This document shows positions 5,695 through 13,011 of a DNA stretch of 13,834 nucleotides, piece after piece. The DNA comes from Fibrobacter sp. UBA1313 (lineage in GTDB: Bacteria > Fibrobacterota > Fibrobacteria > Fibrobacterales > Fibrobacteraceae). The stretch lies in contig DBTP01000138.1 in NCBI GenBank assembly GCA_002307115.1, forward strand, positions 1 to 13,834, given 5' to 3'. A model generated the notes under the pieces. The model searched no databases, was not told the origin of the DNA, and saw only the letters and a list, made by a program, of their open reading frames with translations. Position 1 is the first letter of the stretch. Each line of letters opens with the position of its first letter. The position numbers and the translations under genes are program-made.

Positions 5695-7455
5695 TCACTT
5701 TACGGGCTTAATTTCCCACAAAGCTTTAATACTTGCTGCAACGATTAAACTTTGAGGGGGAGCATAGGGATTTTCTTCTGTAGGAAAGTTGTCCCAGTGC
5801 TTCGTGGAAAATTGATAAAATTGACTAGGACGGTACATAAGGGGAAGTACGGGGATGTCTTGCATGAAAATTTTATTCAATGCACGATAGGCGTTTTTTA
5901 ATTCATTTTCGTCACTCAATGTGGGGATAAGCGCCAAAAGACGATCGGCTTCCTTATTTTTGTAGCGACCAGGGTTGGTGAAGGTTTCTTCGCCCACAGG
6001 CTTAATGTTGCGGCTACTCATTACTTGGTCGAAACGGCTCCATGGAGTGGCAGCCGAAAGGTCTGCAGTTTGCGTCTTCATGATGAGGTCAAAGGTACCG
6101 AAACGGAGATCTTTTTCCCAAGCGCCGTAGTCCACAAACTTTTGGGTCGCGGTAATACCAATTTCACTAAAAGATTCGATGACGACTTTAATCGCATCTT
6201 CCCAATCAGTCCAGCCTTGAGGACATTCAATGTTCAAGGGACGAATGGGCATTCCACTCTTGTTCAAAAGTTTTCCCTTGCTATCCCAAGAATAGCCCCC
6301 ATCGGCAAGTATTTGCTTTGCCTTTGCAATATCGTACTTATACCCATATGCGGCGGCATCCTCTTTATTAAAATATTTCAGTTCTTGACCAAAAGGAAGG
6401 ATAAAGCCAGGTTCCACAGCGGTGGTATAGTTAGAAACGGCGCGGTCTTTAATCTTTTCAAAATTGACGGCATGAACTAATGCGCGACGAAATACCACAT
6501 CGCTAAAAGGGGTCATGGTGGTGGCGATGAAAAGTGTCGGGATGGAACCAGGAAGATGGTACGGTTCTTTCTTACTCCAAGCACGAATACCATCGCGTTC
6601 CTTTTCCCAGATGCGCGGCATGAAAATCGATGAAATGTCAAGATTTCCCTTAGTCATTGCGCTATTAAAGTGATTGTTGCCAGTATAGAGGGAATGAATC
6701 ACATACGTCGGGGTTGGCTTTTTGCCGCCGTGCTTGACGTTTCCCCAGTAGGAATCGTTGCGTTTCAATACGATTTTATCAGGGAAGTAAGTTTCTAGGT
6801 TGTAAGGGCCAGAGGCTACCGGCAAAGAGTCATTTTTGAAGGTGAGAACATTCGCGTAATTATACCCCGCTTTTCCTTTGGACGCTTCAACAAGAGGTTT
6901 GAAAACACTCTTGGGAAGAATAGATGTTTCTGCAATGAGATTCATAAGAACCAAAGGATTTTTGTTGTCCTTCTTCATGTAAAATTCAACGTTCTCACCA
7001 TTAACCTTGATTTTTTCGATGTACTGCCAGCCAGAGTGACGAGGCGTGGGGAAAATGGAGTCCAAATAGAAAGTGTAGACAACATCTTCTGCGGTAACAG
7101 GGGTTCCGTTACTCCATTTGGCGCGTTCATCAAGCACCACGGTAATCGCGCTGTCGCTCACTTGGTAGGATCTAGCAAGCATTGGCTCTAACTTGCCTGT
7201 TAGAACGTCATAGGCAAAGAGAGATTCGTACATGAGTCGAACATTGCCATCCACAGGGAAGTTAGGATCCCCATCCAGTGGATTAAATGTGGTCGGCGGA
7301 GCCCAGTCAAAACCGCCCACATAAAGGGTTTCTGAGCGGGGGTAATCGCTCGATTCTGATTCGATGGAGACGTCGTCGTTCTTTTCTTCTTTGCATCCTG
7401 CTACGAGAAGAGCAACCCCGAGAATAGAAAGAAATGGAACCTTCAGCACAGACAT
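5695..7455 (-). CDS. Family-5 ABC transporter solute-binding lipoprotein (OppA/DppA-like)
   Basis: 586 aa from ATG at 7455. The N-terminus is a lipoprotein signal: basic Lys5, hydrophobic core, then lipobox LVAGC with C21 as the lipidated cysteine, followed by an acidic linker. From about residue 40 it follows the SBP_bac_5 pattern, including MLARSYQVSDSAITVV and the signature WSNGTPVTAEDVVYTFY. These proteins hand peptides, oligosaccharides or metal complexes to an ABC importer. NFPTEENPYAPP near the C-terminus is a segment I associate with members that bind sugars as well as peptides, so the ligand is open. A GTG two codons earlier is in frame, but GGAG (7461-7464) lies 5 bases before the ATG and only one before the GTG. 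No permease or ATPase gene is in the window. It ends at a strong terminator. Confidence 0.92.
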   Translation of the reverse strand: MSVLKVPFLSILGVALLVAGCKEEKNDDVSIESESSDYPRSETLYVGGFDWAPPTTFNPLDGDPNFPVDGNVRLMYESLFAYDVLTGKLEPMLARSYQVSDSAITVVLDERAKWSNGTPVTAEDVVYTFYLDSIFPTPRHSGWQYIEKIKVNGENVEFYMKKDNKNPLVLMNLIAETSILPKSVFKPLVEASKGKAGYNYANVLTFKNDSLPVASGPYNLETYFPDKIVLKRNDSYWGNVKHGGKKPTPTYVIHSLYTGNNHFNSAMTKGNLDISSIFMPRIWEKERDGIRAWSKKEPYHLPGSIPTLFIATTMTPFSDVVFRRALVHAVNFEKIKDRAVSNYTTAVEPGFILPFGQELKYFNKEDAAAYGYKYDIAKAKQILADGGYSWDSKGKLLNKSGMPIRPLNIECPQGWTDWEDAIKVVIESFSEIGITATQKFVDYGAWEKDLRFGTFDLIMKTQTADLSAATPWSRFDQVMSSRNIKPVGEETFTNPGRYKNKEADRLLALIPTLSDENELKNAYRALNKIFMQDIPVLPLMYRPSQFYQFSTKHWDNFPTEENPYAPPQSLIVAASIKALWEIKPVK

Positions 7456-7460
7456 AAACA

Positions 7461-7464
7461 CTCC
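7461..7464 (-). promoter_or_regulatory. Ribosome-binding site that decides the lipoprotein start
   Basis: GGAG on the minus strand, spaced 5 bases from ATG at 7455. The alternative GTG at 7461-7459 would be only one base away, or overlapping, so ATG is the better start. Confidence 0.65.
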
Positions 7465-7492
7465 AACGCTGATAATGATATAGCACGTTTAG

Positions 7493-7518
7493 ATATACAC
7501 TCTAAAAATAGTGCATAT
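7493..7518. promoter_or_regulatory. Operator-like imperfect palindrome upstream of the lipoprotein gene
   Basis: ATATACACT (7493-7501) and AGTGCATAT (7510-7518) are inverted 9-bp arms with one mismatch and an 8-base AT-rich spacer, about 38 bp before the lipoprotein start. The 107-bp gap has no clear intrinsic terminator for the upstream five-gene unit and no convincing sigma-70 promoter, so this palindrome is the most structured element in it. A role as operator is inference. Confidence 0.3.
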
Positions 7519-7562
7519 CCCTCCATTAAACCAGAAAATTTTCGTAAAAAATATGAAAAAAC

Positions 7563-10073
7563 TTATTTTCGGAGCGGAAATGCGTACAAAAGTCTCTTTG
7601 GCGAAGCACTAAATAGAGTGTTATCCAAAATGAAGGGCGTTCCTGCTCCTTTGGGAGTACTAAATCGCTTTTCTACGGTCCCTTTAGAGAGAGAGAGGCC
7701 TACAATGGAATTCCCTTGATCGATCCAAGCAAGCGATTTGTAAATGACTGGAGTCGCAAAAATGGACCCGTTGCCTTGGTATGTCCAGATTGGGTCATCG
7801 GTGCCCAAATGGAACATTTTGATTTGTTGGTTTGCAAGACACACTAAAAGGTTTCTTGTAGATCCATTATAAACCCACTGCATGGATAAAATACTCGCTT
7901 TTGTGTTAATTTTTTGAATTTCCTGATAATTAATATTGTTCGAATAAATGGTTATTTCATCCTCTTCGCTAGCGACAGCGAGAAGTGAATCGGTGGATTG
8001 AAGGGCTGTTATGGAGGTATGTAAATTAGGCCCATGCTTTTGAATTTGTCCGGAAACGTTCCCAACGTGCAACAGTTCCCCATCGAGACTTGCGAGAAAA
8101 ATGGATTTCTGGTTCACAGAGAAATGAAAAGGAATTGTGAAAATTTTTCTAGACCAAGCGAGATTGTAGTTCGGTTGTAAGAGTTTAATCAAAAATCCAT
8201 TCCAAGTAGAAATAAAGATGGCGTCTTCAGAGAATTGGATTTGAAATGGTTTTCCTGGGAGTTCCAAGGATGTGGAATGGCTATCGCGAGTGAGGTCCGA
8301 AATATCTACATGAAATCCAGAGGCAATGGCGAGGGTTGTTGTATTATTCGCCATTACGGGGCTATTTTCAAGATTCCCCAGATTCTTGATCCAACGAATT
8401 TCGCCTGTTTCGGGGTTGATGTTTAGCAGTGTTTGTGCCGCAGGATCTACCGTGAATAAGTTTTTATCATTTCCAAAAAAGTGTGGATAAAGGGTTCGTG
8501 GAGACATATTTAAAAAACGAACATATCTCGCGCCAATGGCCTTGCTATAATGAAAAAGACTTGATGCCGATGCTTTTGAATCACCGATGGAAAATCTTAC
8601 TGCTTCTGCCCACGTTTTTTGTTGCACGTTCTCTGGTGCATTATTTTTTTCTTTCATTAACGCCATCAGGTACCAGGCGGTGGCATTACCAGGTTCTAGG
8701 TGACGTAAGGAATCAAGCAGTGGCGCGACGGATGTCCAAGCTCCATTTGTTGCTAACGATGACGCTTGCTGGGCAAATTGATTGGTCAGTAAAACTTTTT
8801 TCCCATAATATAGGGAGGATATAACCTTAATGGAACCATCGGCAAGAGGTAAGAAAAGAAGTCCTGGGCCAGAGATCGGGTCATAGAGAAGATTTTGCCC
8901 AAAATGATATTTCCAGAGAGGGACCAAAAGTGTGTCTACCACCGTCATCGCTCCTTCTTGGGTAAAGACACCGAGTTCTCCGCGAGCTACAGGAAACAGG
9001 CGTTCTGCGTCTGTCTGTAAACGAGAAATAACATTTCCTGTTTCAGGGTTCAAGAGTTTAAGCATCCCTACAGATTCTAGAATGGCGAATCGATTTCCAA
9101 AGAGTGTAATATCTTCAATGGTATTGCCGGTATATTTCCATAACGGTGCTGTTTGACGATGAGGCTTGTAATACCAAGAAGAATTTCCAGAAGTGAGTAA
9201 AATTCCTTCTTGAGAAATAAGAACCTTATCAATGGCATCAATTTGAGAAAGAACGGTGTGATCAGTTCCATCATCCGCTTGAAGGAGGTGTAGGGCATTA
9301 TCTGGGCAGTTTAACACAAATTGATTGGTTGGGGAAAAAACACCCAAAGGAGTGCAACCTTTATAACGATTTTCAATAGAGAATCGAATTCCTTCGTTGC
9401 TCACATACAAGAACGTTTTCTCTGTCATGACCAAAGCTTGATTTCCGGATAAGGGAAGCAAAGTGGAGATCGGTGAATCAATGGTGTAGTTTTTGGTTGG
9501 CTTTTTTGCCTGTTTTGGTTGAAAGTGCAAAACAAATTTATCGGGTTCGCTAAACCAGATCCCCGTATTAGAAATAGCGTGAATGATTGCGTTTTCAGGG
9601 AGTACTGTTGGCACTGATACAAATTTATCGCCATGAAGTTGCAATAATTGATTGTTATTTAGCAAAAGTGTTGGATTGTTCCCGCCAAAAATTTTCACTA
9701 TAGGCGCTTTGGTTTTGACGTTGGCTTTGATTAACCTTTCGGGAGAATGATCCAGATAGGCGAGGCGTTCTGCAATCCAGTATGCTTCTGCATCGTTCAT
9801 TGGGGATATAAGCGCTTGTGTGTAATTAAATATGGCGGACTCAGGATTTTCGGATAAATCTTGTATCTTTCCGAGAAGAAAATAGGCCTCAGCCTTGTCC
9901 TCGTCATCCCCTTCGACTGATATTTTTTCAAGAAGAGAAATAGCTTCTTCAAATTCGCCTTTGAGTTCGAACAGGTATGTCGCTTCATTGATAGAAGCGG
10001 CCATCTTAGACGACCACGCAAAAGGCGTGATTATCATTATCAAAAGCAATAGGAATTTGTAAAACATTGGCAT
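7563..10073 (-). CDS. Exported TPR plus double beta-propeller (PQQ/WD-like) protein
   Basis: 836 aa. Residues 4-21 form an export signal (YKFLLLLIMIITPFAWSS), probably cleaved in the run of Ser and Ala near 21-27. Residues about 27-105 are TPR-like helices (LFELKGEFEEAISLLEKI; AEAYFLLGKIQDL). Two beta-rich regions, about 125-425 and 525-835, show short hydrophobic strands and PQQ/propeller-type phrases such as LNPETGNVI (341-349) and INPETGEIRW (552-561). A second TPR-like helical stretch (about 435-495, DSLRHLEPGNATAWYLMALM) lies between them. I read this as a periplasmic or outer-surface scaffold with two propellers; no catalytic motif is visible. It is the last gene of the five-gene unit, 4 bases after the regulator stop (TAA then ATG), with no visible Shine-Dalgarno sequence, so translational coupling is likely. 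The context suggests it is a sensor partner or output of the two-component system. Confidence 0.8.
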   Translation of the reverse strand: MPMFYKFLLLLIMIITPFAWSSKMAASINEATYLFELKGEFEEAISLLEKISVEGDDEDKAEAYFLLGKIQDLSENPESAIFNYTQALISPMNDAEAYWIAERLAYLDHSPERLIKANVKTKAPIVKIFGGNNPTLLLNNNQLLQLHGDKFVSVPTVLPENAIIHAISNTGIWFSEPDKFVLHFQPKQAKKPTKNYTIDSPISTLLPLSGNQALVMTEKTFLYVSNEGIRFSIENRYKGCTPLGVFSPTNQFVLNCPDNALHLLQADDGTDHTVLSQIDAIDKVLISQEGILLTSGNSSWYYKPHRQTAPLWKYTGNTIEDITLFGNRFAILESVGMLKLLNPETGNVISRLQTDAERLFPVARGELGVFTQEGAMTVVDTLLVPLWKYHFGQNLLYDPISGPGLLFLPLADGSIKVISSLYYGKKVLLTNQFAQQASSLATNGAWTSVAPLLDSLRHLEPGNATAWYLMALMKEKNNAPENVQQKTWAEAVRFSIGDSKASASSLFHYSKAIGARYVRFLNMSPRTLYPHFFGNDKNLFTVDPAAQTLLNINPETGEIRWIKNLGNLENSPVMANNTTTLAIASGFHVDISDLTRDSHSTSLELPGKPFQIQFSEDAIFISTWNGFLIKLLQPNYNLAWSRKIFTIPFHFSVNQKSIFLASLDGELLHVGNVSGQIQKHGPNLHTSITALQSTDSLLAVASEEDEITIYSNNINYQEIQKINTKASILSMQWVYNGSTRNLLVCLANQQIKMFHLGTDDPIWTYQGNGSIFATPVIYKSLAWIDQGNSIVGLSLSKGTVEKRFSTPKGAGTPFILDNTLFSASPKRLLYAFPLRK

Positions 10074-10077
10074 TTAT

Positions 10078-10791
10078 TTACGCGTCGAATTTATACCCAG
10101 CTCCACGAATGGATAAAATGATTTTAGGGTTCGCCTGATCGTCTTCCAGTTTTTTTCGAAGATTCACGATGTGGTTATCAATAGTGCGAGTCGAAGGCAT
10201 GTTATCTGGGGTGTATCCCCAAATATCTTGTAGCAGATCTTCACGAAGTACCACCTCGCCTCGTTTGCTCCAAAAATATTTTAGAATCTGAAATTCACGG
10301 GCAGACATTTCCAAGGGTTCATTATTTTTGGTCGCCTCATATTTTTTAAAGTCGAGATGAATTCCCTCGAAGTCAATCATATCAGGGGTATTGACTGCTC
10401 CGCCATTTCCATCAAGATTTTTCTTTTCGACACGACGCAAAAATGCTTTGACACGGGCTAAAAGTTCTAGAATAGAAAATGGTTTAGTGACATAGTCATC
10501 TGCCCCCATTTCAAGTCCAGCTACTTTGCTCGTTTCTTCCGTTTTTGCTGTGAGCATGATGATAAAACAATCTGGGTGTTTTTTGCGGATGACACGACAA
10601 ACTTCAAAGCCACTTTTCTTTGGGATCATTAAATCTAAAATGACCAAGTCCGGCATAAAAGTATCGGCTTTGACTATCGCTTCTTCTCCATCTTCGGCTG
10701 TTTCCACTAAGTAATTTTCAAGCTCGAAGTTATCTTGTAATCCAATGCGGATAATTTCTTCGTCTTCAACGATGAGAATTTTATTTTGCAT
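10078..10791 (-). CDS. OmpR/PhoB-family response regulator
   Basis: 237 aa, the usual length for the family. The receiver domain (about 1-120) has acidic pair D10/E11, phospho-acceptor D53 in VILDLMIPKKSG, T81 and K103 (VTKPF), so phosphorylation should work normally. The C-terminal winged-helix DNA-binding domain (about 140-237) shows MSAREFQILKYF, the STRTIDNHIVNLRKKL recognition region and the closing IRGAGYKF. It should bind DNA as a dimer once the adjacent kinase phosphorylates it. The start lies 2 bases after the kinase stop; GGAA about 6 bases upstream sits inside the last kinase codons, so the two are co-translated. Target genes cannot be read from the window, though its own operon is a natural candidate. 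Confidence 0.95.
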   Translation of the reverse strand: MQNKILIVEDEEIIRIGLQDNFELENYLVETAEDGEEAIVKADTFMPDLVILDLMIPKKSGFEVCRVIRKKHPDCFIIMLTAKTEETSKVAGLEMGADDYVTKPFSILELLARVKAFLRRVEKKNLDGNGGAVNTPDMIDFEGIHLDFKKYEATKNNEPLEMSAREFQILKYFWSKRGEVVLREDLLQDIWGYTPDNMPSTRTIDNHIVNLRKKLEDDQANPKIILSIRGAGYKFDA

Positions 10792-10793
10792 CC

Positions 10794-12842
10794 TTATTCC
10801 GCCTTTTTGAGTCGAACAGTGAAAGTAGAACCTTTTCCCGGTCGGCTTTGTACAGAGATGCTTGCTTTGTGCGTATCTGCTACACGTTTTACAATGGCAA
10901 GGCCTAATCCTGATCCCTTGGTACTTCGGGTCATTTCGTCACCGACTCGGTAAAAATCATTAAAAATATTCTTTTGCTCGGAGAGGGCAATGCCCACACC
11001 CGTATCAGTCACAGAAAATACAACTTTATCATTCTCCGAAAATACCTGAACGAAGATATGTCCCGGTGGATTGGTGTATTTAATTGCATTTTCTATCAAA
11101 TTTTGGACAAGACTATAAAGAGCTGTATAGTCTCCCATGACAAAGTTCCCATTTTCCCAATTGCATTCCATGGTGACACCACGGTTGTTCGCAATTTCTA
11201 GAAGGCTACTGTAAACCTTTTCGGTGCATACGGTCATATCCAAGCGTTCCCAATGGAAAGACTGGGTTCCATTTTCTAGGCGAGTGTAATTGAGGATGGC
11301 TCCAATCAGATTTTCAAGTCGTGTGGATTCTTTACCGATGAGTCCCGAATATTCTTGCATTTTTTCAATTTTTTGAACTCGGCCTTTTGCCATCATTTCC
11401 GCAAACATTTTGATGGAGGTTAGGGGTGTTTTGAGTTCATGGGAAACGCTAGAGAGAAAATTGGATTTCATGAAAAGTAAGCGTTGCTCTTGAGTGAGTG
11501 ATCGAAATACAAAGAATGAGCCCAAGATAACGGTGAGAAGCGAAAAACCGACAAGGCTGTAAAGAAGCAACATTTTATGGCGAGTTTCTTTGCGCAACTC
11601 TTGAGTATCTCTTTGGTATACAGTGAGTGTCCAGCCAAGTCCATCACCCATAGCGCGTTGGTTTGCGAGAGTGGCATTGGAATCGGGGAGGTTTCCCATG
11701 AGCACAGAATCATTTGCATCCGTCATTGTGTAGGGAATGTCTTTCCATTCGCGTGCAACAGCCGCAATTTTTGTAAGTAAACGCGTGCGATATTTTTCTT
11801 TTTGAATCATGCCGATCACGACTTGGTCTCCAGAAAGCCATGGATGAGACATTCGGAAAAACACCTGTTGATCATCTTGCTGATAAAGAACCCCTTCTTT
11901 GGGAGACGTGTAATCTGAAATAAAACGATTGAAAAATACCTGATGTTGGGAAAAAATTTCGATGTGTGTCAATTGTCGATTCAGATTTTCTCGGAGATTC
12001 CAGAAAGCTTCTCGCGTGTCTCTATCCAAGTCTTCAAAGGAAAGAATGCGATTAAACGCACTTTCGAAGAAAAATCGAGTAGCTCCAATGTCTTCTACAT
12101 GATGAGATTCCAAAAAGTGTGAGAGAACGGCAAGACAATAATCTTGTGCTGCTTGATGTTTTTTTAATTCGACGAGAATTTCAAAACGCATTAAATTTAG
12201 GGATTCTTTGAGACGAACGTGCAAATATCCTTGGATATTGGGATGCTTTTCTAACGCGTCAATAATTTTTAATGCTTCAGAATAGTTTTTGTTATTGTAG
12301 TGAATTCGCAGAAGCCCCAAAAGATTTTGCACCTTTTCGTCATGAGTTTCAAAGGGTGCTTGCATTAGGCGAATGGAACGTGCGAGATAAATTTTTCCCG
12401 GTTGGTTCTGAAGACGTTCCTGTTTGAATATCTCAGATTCTATGAGTGATGCATTGGCTTCTGGGAAAGGGACATTATCTTGCGACACATGAATGGGAAT
12501 ACTCGGATAGATAAGTTTGGGCCCATTAAAAAGAAAAATTGCAGAAACTCCATCCACATTTTTGAATGACGTTGCGTTTCCGAATTCTAAAAAATTCTGA
12601 GGCTGTTCGTACAAAAATTGAGAGGCTGTTTTCGTTTCTTGCAAAACGCTATGCTGTTCCCGTTTTACGGCCTCAGCCATTTCTTTTTGAAACGAAGTTA
12701 GGTTTTCTTCAAAATTTTTCTCGGCGAGAAATAATTCGTTTTGAATACTACGAAAGCTTAAGAACGCAAGAATAGCTGTTGGAAGAATAATTCCCCCAAA
12801 AAATAGAGCTACCAATATGGAATTGCTTCTTTGAAGCCTCAT
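10794..12842 (-). CDS. Sensor histidine kinase with large TPR-like extracytoplasmic domain
   Basis: 682 aa. Membrane segments at about 9-30 and 424-446 bracket an extracytoplasmic region of nearly 400 residues. Within it a coiled-coil-like stretch (about 33-75) leads to an alpha/beta part, then helical repeats resembling TPRs (about 167-245: VQNLLGLLRIHYNNKNYSEA), then a second alpha/beta part (about 300-410) ending WTLTVYQRD just before the membrane. No HAMP domain is seen; the kinase core follows the second membrane segment directly. HisKA: SSVSHELKTPLTS with phospho-acceptor H468. HATPase: N581/N585 (NLIENAIKYT), G1 box DTGVGIA (613-619) and G2 box GSGLGLAI (643-650). It should autophosphorylate and pass phosphate to the regulator 2 bases downstream. 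ATG lies 7 bases after the small-protein stop. The ligand is unknown. Confidence 0.93.
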   Translation of the reverse strand: MRLQRSNSILVALFFGGIILPTAILAFLSFRSIQNELFLAEKNFEENLTSFQKEMAEAVKREQHSVLQETKTASQFLYEQPQNFLEFGNATSFKNVDGVSAIFLFNGPKLIYPSIPIHVSQDNVPFPEANASLIESEIFKQERLQNQPGKIYLARSIRLMQAPFETHDEKVQNLLGLLRIHYNNKNYSEALKIIDALEKHPNIQGYLHVRLKESLNLMRFEILVELKKHQAAQDYCLAVLSHFLESHHVEDIGATRFFFESAFNRILSFEDLDRDTREAFWNLRENLNRQLTHIEIFSQHQVFFNRFISDYTSPKEGVLYQQDDQQVFFRMSHPWLSGDQVVIGMIQKEKYRTRLLTKIAAVAREWKDIPYTMTDANDSVLMGNLPDSNATLANQRAMGDGLGWTLTVYQRDTQELRKETRHKMLLLYSLVGFSLLTVILGSFFVFRSLTQEQRLLFMKSNFLSSVSHELKTPLTSIKMFAEMMAKGRVQKIEKMQEYSGLIGKESTRLENLIGAILNYTRLENGTQSFHWERLDMTVCTEKVYSSLLEIANNRGVTMECNWENGNFVMGDYTALYSLVQNLIENAIKYTNPPGHIFVQVFSENDKVVFSVTDTGVGIALSEQKNIFNDFYRVGDEMTRSTKGSGLGLAIVKRVADTHKASISVQSRPGKGSTFTVRLKKAE

Positions 12843-12849
12843 AATATTC

Positions 12850-13011
12850 TCAATAGAGGTACTGCATTAACCGGGATAACAAACCATTACCCAACTGGTT
12901 TGAAATCCATTCTGCAAAAGACGGGAATAGTAACAGGATGATGATCATTCCCATCAATGCTGCAATCAATGCTACAGTCACTAAAATAAGGGAAGATAGA
13001 AACCGTGTCAT
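12850..13011 (-). CDS. Small single-pass membrane protein, 53 aa, unrecognised
   Basis: ATG at 13011 overlaps the stop of the upstream gene (ATGA), and TGA at 12852-12850 lies 7 bases before the kinase start. The product begins MTRFLSSLILVTVALIAAL, continues as one hydrophobic stretch to about residue 29, then has PSFAEWISNQLGNG and a short tail with two Arg and Lys-free polar residues ending MQYLY. One basic residue before the hydrophobic segment suggests a signal anchor with the tail outside the cytoplasm; the reverse topology is not excluded. I do not recognise a family. Support for a real gene comes from exact packing between two coupled genes: without it the operon would have an unusual 165-bp gap. 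No Shine-Dalgarno sequence is visible, as expected for coupled translation. A role in assembling or modulating the adjacent kinase is inference. Confidence 0.72.
   Translation of the reverse strand: MTRFLSSLILVTVALIAALMGMIIILLLFPSFAEWISNQLGNGLLSRLMQYLY

Noticed and set aside
6025..6480. Open frame of about 150 codons on the plus strand
   Set aside because: It lies fully antisense to the solute-binding lipoprotein, shows no recognisable domain or ribosome-binding site, and is a shadow of the real gene.
7534..7543. GAAAATTTTC palindrome as terminator of the five-gene unit
   Set aside because: It has no loop, no GC-rich stem and no following T run in the right position; too weak to call.
8483..8824. 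Open frame of about 110 codons on the plus strand
   Set aside because: Antisense to the propeller protein, with no motif; the minus-strand frame is continuous across it.
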